From: Actinobacillus succinogenes 130Z
GTDB taxonomy: Bacteria > Pseudomonadota > Gammaproteobacteria > Enterobacterales > Pasteurellaceae
Assembly: GCF_000017245.1 (NCBI RefSeq)
Contig: NC_009655.1
Location: forward strand, 1 to 64,000
Length of the DNA: 64,000 nucleotides
Reading direction: 5' to 3'
Shown: positions 28,289-39,518 of the stretch, in pieces
Numbering within the stretch: the first letter of the stretch is position 1
Layout of the letters: the number at the start of each line of letters is the position of its first letter
Notes under the pieces: generated by a model
Told to the model about the DNA's origin: nothing
Databases searched by the model: none
Seen by the model: only the letters and a program-made list of their open reading frames with translations
Program-made: the position numbers and the translations under genes

Positions 28289-29656
28289 TTAAAGATTTTC
28301 CACCAACCGAATTGCCGCGCCAATATAAGTCGCCGGCGTTAATTGCTGTAAACGGGCTTTTTCTTCCGCAGGAATAGCCAGTTTTTCAATAAATTCGCGC
28401 ATAGCTTTTTCATCTACGCGTTTACCACGGGTTAACTCTTTCAGTTTTTCATACGGTTTTTCAATGCCGTAACGGCGCATCACCGTTTGAATCGGCTCGG
28501 CTAAAACTTCCCAGTTTTGATTCAATTCGTCACGCAAATGTTGCTCGTTCACTTCAAGCTTACTGATGCCTTTGCGGGTTGCTGCATAAGCAATCAGGCA
28601 ATAACCGACGCCTACACCTAAATTACGCAATACGGTCGAGTCAGTTAAATCACGTTGCCAACGGGAAACCGGTAATTTTTGTCCTAAATGAGTCATTACG
28701 GCATTGGCCAGCCCCAGGTTTCCTTCCGAATTTTCAAAATCTATTGGGTTAACTTTATGCGGCATGGTAGAAGAACCGATCTCACCGGCAATCGTGCGTT
28801 GTTTGAAATGATTCAATGCAATATAACCCCAAAGATCACGGTCAAAATCAATGATGATCGTATTAAAACGTACAACACAATCAAAGAACTCTGCAATGTA
28901 ATCATGCGGCTCAATCTGCGTAGTATACGGATTCCACGTAATACCCAGCGAAGTCACGAATTCTTCACTGAACCGGTGCCAATTAATTTCCGGATAAGCG
29001 CTGAGATGAGCGTTGTAATTCCCTACTGCGCCGTTGATTTTACCTAGAACTTCAATGTTCTCCAATTGTTTAAATTGACGGCGTAAACGGTAAACTACAT
29101 TTGCCATTTCTTTACCTACCGTTGAAGGTGAAGCCGGTTGACCGTGAGTTCGCGACAATAACGGAATGGTTTTATATTCGTTGGCAAGGCGGGTGATTTC
29201 GTCAATCAGGTTTTTCCATTCCGGCAGAATGACCTCTTCACGGGCGGTTTTCAACATTAATGCATGGGAAAGATTATTGATGTCTTCGGATGTGCAAGCA
29301 AAATGAATAAATTCGGAAACCGTTGACAACTCAGGAAGTGCGGTGGATTTTTCTTTTAAAAAATATTCGACGGCTTTCACATCATGGTTAGTTATCCGTT
29401 CAATTTCTTTGATACGTTCCGCATCCGTAAGGTTAAAATTCGTCACAATACTGTCAAGGTAATCGTTTGCTTCTTTGGACAAAGCTTTAATTTCTTGAAT
29501 TTCTGCGGAAGCCGCCAATTTTTGCAACCAGCGAACTTCAACGGTTACGCGAAATTTCAATAACCCGAATTCACTAAAAATGTTACGAAGAGATGCCACT
29601 TTATCTTGATAACGTCCGTCAATAGGGGAAAGTGCTGTTAATGCATTAAGTTGCAT
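28289..29656 (-). CDS. purB: Adenylosuccinate lyase
   Basis: Catalyses two purine steps, forming AICAR from SAICAR and AMP from adenylosuccinate. 455 residues of the fumarase/aspartase superfamily: conserved LSRTHGQPASPSTVG with the catalytic histidine, and the flexible signature loop GSSTMPHKVNPIDFEN. Length matches E. coli PurB (456). Follows hflD after 13 nt on the same strand, the usual hflD-purB pair. Confidence 0.97.
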   Translation of the reverse strand: MQLNALTALSPIDGRYQDKVASLRNIFSEFGLLKFRVTVEVRWLQKLAASAEIQEIKALSKEANDYLDSIVTNFNLTDAERIKEIERITNHDVKAVEYFLKEKSTALPELSTVSEFIHFACTSEDINNLSHALMLKTAREEVILPEWKNLIDEITRLANEYKTIPLLSRTHGQPASPSTVGKEMANVVYRLRRQFKQLENIEVLGKINGAVGNYNAHLSAYPEINWHRFSEEFVTSLGITWNPYTTQIEPHDYIAEFFDCVVRFNTIIIDFDRDLWGYIALNHFKQRTIAGEIGSSTMPHKVNPIDFENSEGNLGLANAVMTHLGQKLPVSRWQRDLTDSTVLRNLGVGVGYCLIAYAATRKGISKLEVNEQHLRDELNQNWEVLAEPIQTVMRRYGIEKPYEKLKELTRGKRVDEKAMREFIEKLAIPAEEKARLQQLTPATYIGAAIRLVENL

Positions 29657-29669
29657 AGATTTTGCTCCA

Positions 29670-30284
29670 TTAGATTGTTTCGTAAATATGTTTTGCTGCT
29701 TTTAAAATCTTACGGCGGGAAAAAAGAATTTGCCATTTGGTGCCGCCTACCTGTTGCCATAATATAGCCGAACGAATACCAGCCAATAAACAGGCTCGAA
29801 TACGATTATGCATTGAGGGTTGTTGCAAATAAAGAGATGAACCGATAACATGAATTTTTTTACCGAGCGGACTAATAATGTCGGTATAAATGGTCGCCAT
29901 TTTTTCGAATGTCATATCGCTGCATAAACCATAATGCTCAAGCTGAGCAGGCAGATACTGCATACGGCTGGCCAACGCATTTTTAGCATCCGCAGATTTT
30001 GTCAACTTACCGGATAAAGCCAAAATACCAAGCCAGTAACGTGCTAATTCCGTGTCCATGGCATTCAATTGTTCGATTAACGTTTCCAATCCTAACTTGA
30101 TATTCGCCAAAGAGCCGCGGTACACCGCGGCAATATTCTCCGGTTCGGTTTGTAACAAGGAATAAAGGCTGGTTTCAAGTGCATTTAGATCCGCTTCACC
30201 ATTATGGGCAAATTGTTGAACCAGTTTTGCTGCCTGACAAACACCGGCTAATGCGATAGCAATATCAAAATAATCGGATGCCAT
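29670..30284 (-). CDS. hflD: High frequency lysogenization protein HflD
   Basis: 204-residue peripheral membrane protein (YcfC). In E. coli it binds lambda CII and affects lysogenisation; its cellular role is otherwise unclear. The all-helical sequence shows the family's IALAGVCQAAKLVQQFAH near the N-terminus and IRACLLAGIRSAILWQQVGG near the C-terminus. Co-oriented with purB. The usual upstream partner mnmA is absent; instead there is an AT-rich region and then the tRNA-Trp element. Confidence 0.92.
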   Translation of the reverse strand: MASDYFDIAIALAGVCQAAKLVQQFAHNGEADLNALETSLYSLLQTEPENIAAVYRGSLANIKLGLETLIEQLNAMDTELARYWLGILALSGKLTKSADAKNALASRMQYLPAQLEHYGLCSDMTFEKMATIYTDIISPLGKKIHVIGSSLYLQQPSMHNRIRACLLAGIRSAILWQQVGGTKWQILFSRRKILKAAKHIYETI

Positions 30285-30329
30285 AAGATATAAAAATATA
30301 GAAAAAGTGCGGTCAAATATAGCATATTT

Positions 30330-30440
30330 TTATATAAAATTCTTTGAAAAAGAATTCAACTCAGTTGTAAATCTTAAAAATTGAGATATAGCTTGAGGAT
30401 TATCATCAAAAGGATTAAATTCGATTCCATCTGTCGATGG
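30330..30440 (-). pseudogene. Possible C-terminal gene remnant
   Basis: A 36-codon open stretch on the minus strand reads like a natural protein end (PSTDGIEFNPFDDNPQ near its start, ending SKNFI). It is preceded in frame by a TAG, then a further 28 open codons. It sits on the chromosomal side of the attachment repeat. I recognise no family, and chance cannot be excluded. Confidence 0.25.
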
Positions 30441-30588
30441 CTACAGTGAATAAACTTCATCAAAATGAGGAATAAGCGTGGCTGAATAGTAAAAGACATA
30501 ATTGAGATAAACAGATATTAGACTGATTTATAGTATAGATGATCCGTACCAAATAAATCTCAATTAAAATGAAAAGAAATGAAATAAT

Positions 30589-30634
30589 ATGGCAGGGGCG
30601 GAGAAGCTCGAACTCCCAACACCCGGTTTTGGAG
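30589..30634. repeat. Attachment site repeat, tRNA-Trp 3' fragment (distal att)
   Basis: 46 nt identical to 33507-33552 except A at 30605 for G at 33523. It holds the CCA end, T arm, variable loop and part of the anticodon stem-loop of tRNA-Trp, but no 5' half, so it is not a functional tRNA. Confidence 0.85.
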
Positions 30635-30934
30635 TTCTGAAAAATATAAAATGACATAAATTTAAAAGCAACCAAATATTAAATAAATCAATCAGTTACC
30701 CAATCAATCATTTTCAACACATTATTGCTTAATTACACCTAAATTATATATCCGCGACACATTCGCGCCACAACCGAGCAAGCCACAATTATCTCAAATT
30801 AATCAAATATTTAATTGAGAATTAAATTATTTAATTTTTTATTTAAAGAAATAAGCTGAGACGAAAAAGAAAATAAAAATATAAAAATCGCAGTCAACCC
30901 CTCGCCACGCCCGCACACTAAACGTATTGATTTT

Positions 30935-30949
30935 AACGCAAATTGCGTT
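30935..30949. promoter_or_regulatory. Palindrome containing AACGCAA
   Basis: AACGCAA-A-TTGCGTT, 7-bp perfect arms around one base. The left arm is the same octamer (AACGCAAA) as in the three phased repeats at 31007-31034. Confidence 0.5.
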
Positions 30950-31006
30950 GGTGGTTCAGGCTGCGCCAATACTGGCGCCTTTGAAGTCTTTTTTTAAGAT
31001 CTCAAT

Positions 31007-31034
31007 AACGCAAATCAACGCAAAATAACGCAAA
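31007..31034 (+). repeat. Three AACGCAAA direct repeats at exact 10-bp spacing
   Basis: AACGCAAA occurs at 31007-31014, 31017-31024 and 31027-31034, each start 10 bp after the last, so all lie on one face of the helix. Such arrays are typical of recombinase arm-type sites or replication iterons. Which applies here is inference. Confidence 0.6.
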
Positions 31035-31094
31035 AAAAGATCTTCGCGAGGGTTGGGATCTGCTGTAAATTTTAGTTTTTTGCGCACAAAAAAA

Positions 31095-31114
31095 TGCCCG
31101 TTTTTACACGGGCA
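31095..31114 (-). terminator. Terminator downstream of the portal pseudogene
   Basis: TGCCCGT/ACGGGCA stem with a 6-nt loop followed by a T run on the minus strand, 15 nt below the portal remnant's stop. Confidence 0.8.
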
Positions 31115-31128
31115 ATACATTTTTTGGC

Positions 31129-32112
31129 TCACTTATCTAAAAGTTTATAGTCCGTAAACTCTATCACTGTTTTCCCCATCCAGTCGTTTAACTCTTTCAA
31201 TCGGGCTTGTAGTGGCATAATCTCATTCACGTAAAACACCGTTGCCGCTTTTTCAATATCTCCAAATCCGCCCACATTATTAGGGATTATCCCCATTAAT
31301 TGCGGCGGCACGCGGTGAGCAGCAAGCACATCATCACGACTTGAATTTTTAATATTTAAAAAATCGTCTTTAGCGATTGCGTCTGAAAGTGGAATCACCT
31401 GTAACCCGTCTTTTTTACCTTCAGGAATGTGTTTTTAAAATTGCCTGTCCCTTTAGTCTGTTTTAACTGCGCCTTGATTTCGTCAACATCGTCCTTGGTT
31501 TGCGTCGGATCAGTAAAATAAATAATCGATCCCGCATGCGCCCCATTGATATAATATTTGCGCCGAAACAATGTAGCGCTTTCATTAAGGTAAGCCGATT
31601 GCAACGCCCCTAAATAATCCGGCATGCCGTAAATCTCTTGATTAATGTCAGGGTTGCACAAGTGAAAAACCGAACCTTTTTTAAATTCGTGCTCGTCGAT
31701 GCCGTTAACCACTTGATAAAAAATACCCTCTTTTACACCGACGCGCATATATTTAGCCAGCGGCGCCTTAAGCGTGAGAGGATGCCCAAATGAATTCGGA
31801 ATCACCTCTAAGTAAGCATTGCCAAATACCAGATAATCTTGTACAAATTTTTCAAGCTGGGTTCGAGGCAAAAGTGCGGTCGGTTTACAGGTCGCCAGCA
31901 AAATATTTTTTTTAACACTAAGTGCACTACTATGATGCGGGTGAGGCTCTAAGCGATTTTGCCAAATAACTGGGATTAATCGGCGGATAGTAATATTTAT
32001 CGTACATTACGGCCGCCTCAAAATAGTTCATAATGTCTGCCCGGTCAAGCATTGGTACGGCGATTTGCCGCGGATTGAACTTTTTGCCCGGCAATCCGCA
32101 CCGAATTGGCAT
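31129..32112 (-). pseudogene. P2-type phage portal protein (gpQ-like), frameshifted twice
   Basis: Three pieces in successive frames rebuild most of a P2-family portal protein. The N-terminal piece has MLDRADIMNYFEAA and YLAKSLRASP (to a TAG at 31930). The middle piece has FVQDYLVFGNAYLEVIPNSF, NPDINQEIYG and NESATLFRRKYYINGAHAG. The C-terminal piece has RDDVLAAHRVPPQLMGIIPN and GGFGDIEKA. An extra G in CCCG near 31939 causes the first break. One missing A in an A run near 31431 causes the second; correcting each restores continuity (SP-HHSSALS and GNFKKHIPEGKKDG). The true 5' end is uncertain, because recognisable similarity stops near the NPRQIAVP segment. No capsid, terminase or tail genes remain. 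Confidence 0.85.
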
Positions 32113-32144
32113 AGAAGCGGACTGGGGTAACGAGGTTAATAAAT

Positions 32145-33491
32145 ATGATATACCAGCCGTTTGACCATATCACCCCGCAAAAAAATAACACCTATGATTT
32201 GCCGCCGGAACAGGAGGAATCCGACCGCACTTTGACTATTAAAGAGGTGGCAAGCCTCCTTAATTTAAGTTATAGCACGGTATTCGCTCACCGCCTTAAA
32301 TGGGGATTTTTTCAGATGGAGGGGTCGCGCGTTTGGCGGGTATTTAGGCGGGATCTTGACCAACGCCGTAAAAAGAAAAATAATGTCATCCGATTGATTG
32401 GATTGACTGAAAGAAAAAATGGAGGAAAAAACAAATGTCAATCTGCAAACGAGGAAAAATATATTGGCTCGATATTACAACGCCAGACGGACGACGCATT
32501 AGACAAATGCACTAAAACGGAAGTGAGGAAAAAGGCACAGGAATTGCACGACAAAATAAAAGCGGAATTGTGGGATTTAGCAAAATTAAATAAAACCCCG
32601 CCGCGAATGTTTGAAGAAGCCTTGCTGTTGTATGTTGAGGATGCAAAAAATAAAAAGGATTTTGATACAAGCCGCCGGCACGCCATTTATTGGCGTGCAG
32701 TTTTTTCCGGATGGGAGCTTAAAAATATAAGCGGCGAGGATATTAACGCCAACCTGCCGACGCACTCAACAACGCATAAAAAAGCCTTGTCACCGTCAAC
32801 TAAAAATAGATATCGCACGTCAATTTTACGCGTGATGTCGTTGGCGTACAAAAATGGCTGGGTTGATCGCGTACCGTATGTTCCTAAATATGTAGAACCT
32901 AAAGTCCGGGTACGGTGGATTACCAAGGCACAAGCCGCCGCGCTTATTGCAAATTTGAATCTGGCATGGATGAAAAACGTGTGTTCTTTCGCACTGTTAA
33001 CGGGCGCACGTATGACCGAAATTTTATCGTTGACGTGGGATAAAGTGGATTTTGATCGCAGCATTGCGATTGTGTCAAATGATGTTGCAAAATCCGGTAA
33101 AGCTCGCGCATTGCCACTCAATAAAATCGCATTAGATTTACTCAAGAATTTAAAGCAAAATCGGCGCAATGAGTACGTTTTCCATCGTGACACAGACAAG
33201 CGTATCGGCCGGATTGATTGGCATGATTTTCATCAGGCGTTGAACAAAAGCGGTATAGATAATTTCCGCTTCCACGATTTGCGACACACGTGGGCAAGTT
33301 GGCACGTACAGGCCGGAACACCGCTTTACACGCTGAAAGAAATGGGTGGTTGGGAAACATTGGAAATGGTCAAAAAATACGCGCACTTGAACGCCACACA
33401 TATGTTAGAGTATGCCGAAAATGTCACATTTACGCCACAATCAAACGATGATTTTTCACAAGATAATTTTTATAACGTTGTAAATTATTGA
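32145..33491 (+). CDS. Fused open frame: HTH protein joined to the integrase catalytic part
   Basis: One uninterrupted 448-codon frame. Residues about 28-75 are an excisionase/AlpA-type helix-turn-helix (LTIKEVASLLNLSYSTVFAH, then RVWRVFRRDLDQR). From about residue 122 (TKTEVRKKAQELHDK) it is a tyrosine recombinase with all visible catalytic residues: R289 in GARMTE, the HDLRH box H377/R380/H381, and nucleophile Y412 in KKYAHLN. I believe the fusion is secondary, caused by one extra A at 32505-32507. Without it, the HTH protein would stop at 32526 and the integrase would start at its own ATG. GAGGT precedes the start. Confidence 0.7.
   Translation: MIYQPFDHITPQKNNTYDLPPEQEESDRTLTIKEVASLLNLSYSTVFAHRLKWGFFQMEGSRVWRVFRRDLDQRRKKKNNVIRLIGLTERKNGGKNKCQSANEEKYIGSILQRQTDDALDKCTKTEVRKKAQELHDKIKAELWDLAKLNKTPPRMFEEALLLYVEDAKNKKDFDTSRRHAIYWRAVFSGWELKNISGEDINANLPTHSTTHKKALSPSTKNRYRTSILRVMSLAYKNGWVDRVPYVPKYVEPKVRVRWITKAQAAALIANLNLAWMKNVCSFALLTGARMTEILSLTWDKVDFDRSIAIVSNDVAKSGKARALPLNKIALDLLKNLKQNRRNEYVFHRDTDKRIGRIDWHDFHQALNKSGIDNFRFHDLRHTWASWHVQAGTPLYTLKEMGGWETLEMVKKYAHLNATHMLEYAENVTFTPQSNDDFSQDNFYNVVNY
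32435..33491 (+). pseudogene. Tyrosine integrase, one-base frameshift near its N-terminus
   Basis: The native integrase start is the ATG at 32435, with a perfect GGAGG at 32421-32425. It reads MSICKRGKIYWLDITTPDGR, the usual start of this family, then IRQ, and hits TAA at 32513. Removing one A from CAAA (32504-32507) restores RIRQ-CTKTEVRKKAQ and the full integrase through 33491. The gene ends 16 nt from the tRNA-Trp 3' end and points at it. Whether the protein is still made through the fused HTH frame is unknown. Confidence 0.8.
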
Positions 33492-33507
33492 TATAGAAAG
33501 GATTTAA

Positions 33508-33583
33508 TGGCAGGGGCGGAGAGGCTCGAACTCCCAACACCCGGTTTTGGAGACCGGTGCTCTACCAATTGAACTACGCCCCT
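33508..33583 (-). tRNA. tRNA-Trp (CCA)
   Basis: 76 nt including the encoded CCA. Acceptor AGGGGCG pairs with CGCCCCT, and the anticodon loop CTCCAAA gives anticodon CCA. It is the last gene of the rRNA operon and the intact target of the integrated element, whose repeat begins at its 3' end. Confidence 0.97.
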
Positions 33584-33601
33584 ATTGGTATGAAAATGAA
33601 T

Positions 33602-33678
33602 TGGCGGAATGGACGGGACTCGAACCCGCGACCCCCTGCGTGACAGGCAGGTATTCTAACCAGCTGAACTACCACTCC
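33602..33678 (-). tRNA. tRNA-Asp (GTC)
   Basis: 77 nt with encoded CCA. 5' GGAGTGG pairs with CCATTCC (one G-U). The anticodon loop CTGTCAC gives GTC. It lies 18 nt upstream of tRNA-Trp in the operon, as in E. coli rrnC-type ends (Asp then Trp). Confidence 0.97.
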
Positions 33679-33691
33679 GCTAAAATAGTAA

Positions 33692-33806
33692 TTGGCAGTG
33701 ACCTACTCTCACATGGGAATATCCCACACTACCATCGGCGTTACAATATTTCACTTCTGAGTTCGGCATGGGATCAGGTGGGTCTATTGCACTATAGCTG
33801 CCAAAA
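33692..33806 (-). rRNA. 5S ribosomal RNA, distal copy (divergent)
   Basis: Reads TGGCAGCTATAGTGCAATAG at the 5' side and closes GGTCACTGCCA. It differs from the proximal 5S at about 15 positions, many of them AT for GC, yet helix I (TGGCAG/CTGCCA) and helix II (GCAATA/TATTGT) remain paired by compensatory change. Ends are approximate. Confidence 0.93.
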
Positions 33807-33813
33807 ATTCTTT

Positions 33814-33854
33814 TTATTTCTTAAACTCACTTATCAAATAAGTTTAAGAAATAA
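33814..33854. other. Inverted repeat between the two 5S genes
   Basis: Perfect 14-bp arms TTATTTCTTAAACT (33814-33827) and AGTTTAAGAAATAA (33841-33854), 13-nt loop. It may be a processing site or a relic terminator left by 5S duplication. No strong T run follows. Confidence 0.7.
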
Positions 33855-33856
33855 TA

Positions 33857-33969
33857 CCTGGCGGTGCCCTACTCTCACATGGGAATATCCCACACTACCA
33901 TCGGCATTACGGCGTTTCACTTCTGAGTTCGGCATGGGGTCAGGTGGGACCACCGCACTGTCGCCGCCA
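33857..33969 (-). rRNA. 5S ribosomal RNA, proximal copy
   Basis: Starts TTGGCGGCGACAGTGCGGTG and ends GGGCACCGCCAGG, close to the E. coli 5S sequence. First 5S after 23S. Ends are approximate. Confidence 0.95.
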
Positions 33970-34076
33970 AGATAATTCTGTTGTTCTCCGCTTATCCGCA
34001 ACGCCTCTACCTCTCGATAGCCCGCGCCGCTTCCTTTAAAATTCGAAACAAGCCGAAAACATTTGAGCGTTGTATA

Positions 34077-37073
<2,997 letters not shown>

Positions 37074-37364
37074 TACAACCTCAAATGTTCTCTTTACTGT
37101 CTTTTGCAAGAAAGTGCCTTCAATTTGAAGTCGGTTTTTTAAACTAAACACTTGACTGCTTTTGTTCAGTCAAGATTTTTACTACTCAGACTTTCTTTCG
37201 AAAATCTCTTCAGTTTTTCAGCTTGTTTCCAATTTTTTAAAGAACAACGATTATGTCTTTCGACTATCATCATGACTAAATAAACAAAGTACGTCCAAAT
37301 GCCGTCGAGCCTTCTTTTATAAGGCTGTCTTTATTTAACGCTTTATTTACTTAGTCATGATGAT
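37074..37364 (-). other. tRNA-Ala to 23S spacer
   Basis: 291 nt of rRNA spacer with no gene. The first bases hold one arm of the 23S processing stem. TAGTCATGATGA-type and ATCATCATGACTA segments (near 37265 and 37351) are complementary and could form a further long-range stem. GTTCTTTAAAAAATTGGAAAC-like boxA-related sequence lies near 37220-37250 on the minus strand (shown here only by position). Confidence 0.5.
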
Positions 37365-37440
37365 TGGTGGAGATAAGCGGGATCGAACCGCTGACCTCCT
37401 GCGTGCAAGGCAGGCGCTCTCCCAGCTGAGCTATATCCCC
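37365..37440 (-). tRNA. tRNA-Ala (TGC)
   Basis: 76 nt, GGGGATATAGCTCAGCTGGG at the 5' end, anticodon loop TTTGCAC-type giving TGC, encoded ACCA end. Second tRNA of the 16S-23S spacer. Confidence 0.97.
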
Positions 37441-37510
37441 GTTATCACAACTACGCTTGTCATTTACCCTTTCGCTTTTCACTCATCATTCGGCTTGCCA
37501 CTCGTATGAG

Positions 37511-37587
<77 letters not shown>

Positions 37588-37669
37588 AAAAGGACGTCGC
37601 GTTAATACACGTTCGCTTTGCTTTCTTCTATCAAACAATCTGTGTGAACACCGGTAATCCGTTCTTTAG

Positions 37670-39212
<1,543 letters not shown>

Positions 39213-39309
39213 AAAAAGTTTTTTCGCTCAATATACTGACATTCATTAATGTATTAACTTCGGTCAGCACCTTAAGTCTTCATTTGTTTTTTCTAAACGA
39301 ATCTTTCCG

Positions 39310-39348
39310 GTGCCCACACAGATTGTCTGATAAATTGTTAAAGAGCAA
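39310..39348 (-). promoter_or_regulatory. rRNA leader with boxA antitermination element
   Basis: On the minus strand the leader contains TGCTCTTTAACA (39336-39347), the rRNA boxA, followed by sequence nearly identical to the E. coli rrn leader (AGACAATCTGTGTGGGCAC). It recruits the NusB/NusE antitermination complex in E. coli; nusG lies in this window too. Confidence 0.9.
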
Positions 39349-39409
39349 AAAACAACGACGCACCGCTTGATTTGACTTCTTCACAACGGCGCGTCGTTGT
39401 GTGGGGCGT

Positions 39410-39437
39410 ATTATAGGGCTTTTAGAATCCTTTGCAA
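39410..39437 (-). promoter_or_regulatory. rRNA operon promoter
   Basis: -35 TTGCAA (39437-39432) and perfect -10 TATAAT (39415-39410) with a 16-bp spacer, followed by a GC-rich discriminator (ACGCCCCACAC), which is the stringent-control type. An AT-rich stretch upstream (39440-39475) could be an UP element. Confidence 0.88.
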
Positions 39438-39518
39438 GCCCTTTTTGTAAAAAAAGGTAATTTTTTTCTTAATTGATGATCTTTTCACCGTATTGCTTGC
39501 ACGCCATTCAAAGTGCGG

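Larger units (their letters stand above)
30285..31128. other. AT-rich gene-poor stretch at the left edge of the tRNA-Trp element
   Basis: 844 nt without an intact gene. In order it holds an uptake signal (30305-30313), a possible 36-codon gene remnant (30330-30440), a tRNA-Trp 3' fragment (30589-30634), a very AT-rich segment (30640-30890), a short GC-rich patch (30896-30916), a palindrome, a hairpin GCGCCA/TGGCGC (30963-30978), three phased AACGCAAA repeats, and a minus-strand terminator. An open frame at 30460-30675 crosses the tRNA fragment and is not credible. Confidence 0.7.
30589..33552. mobile_element. Degraded integrative element (prophage remnant) in tRNA-Trp
   Basis: About 2.96 kb between two 46-bp direct repeats (30589-30634 and 33507-33552, one mismatch) made of the 3' half of tRNA-Trp up to the anticodon loop. 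Inside are a tyrosine integrase next to the intact tRNA, a helix-turn-helix gene, a P2-type portal pseudogene and AACGCAAA repeats. Both protein-coding relics carry frameshifts, so the element looks dead. At least two uptake signals (near 31870 and 32225) lie inside it. Confidence 0.85.

Noticed and set aside
30460..30675. 71-codon open frame on the minus strand
   Set aside because: It runs through the tRNA-Trp fragment and AT-rich DNA, has no ribosome binding site, and has a composition like random AT-rich translation.
31007..31034. AACGCAAA repeats as a small CRISPR array
   Set aside because: Repeat is 8 bp with a 2-bp gap; no spacers of CRISPR length and no cas genes.
32495..32515. Programmed ribosomal frameshift in the integrase
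   Set aside because: The site has no slippery heptamer or obvious downstream pseudoknot. A one-base insertion in an A run in a decaying element, which also has other frameshifts, is simpler.
33547..33975. 142-codon plus-strand open frame over tRNA-Trp, tRNA-Asp and both 5S genes
   Set aside because: Antisense to stable RNA genes; typical artefact in rRNA operons.
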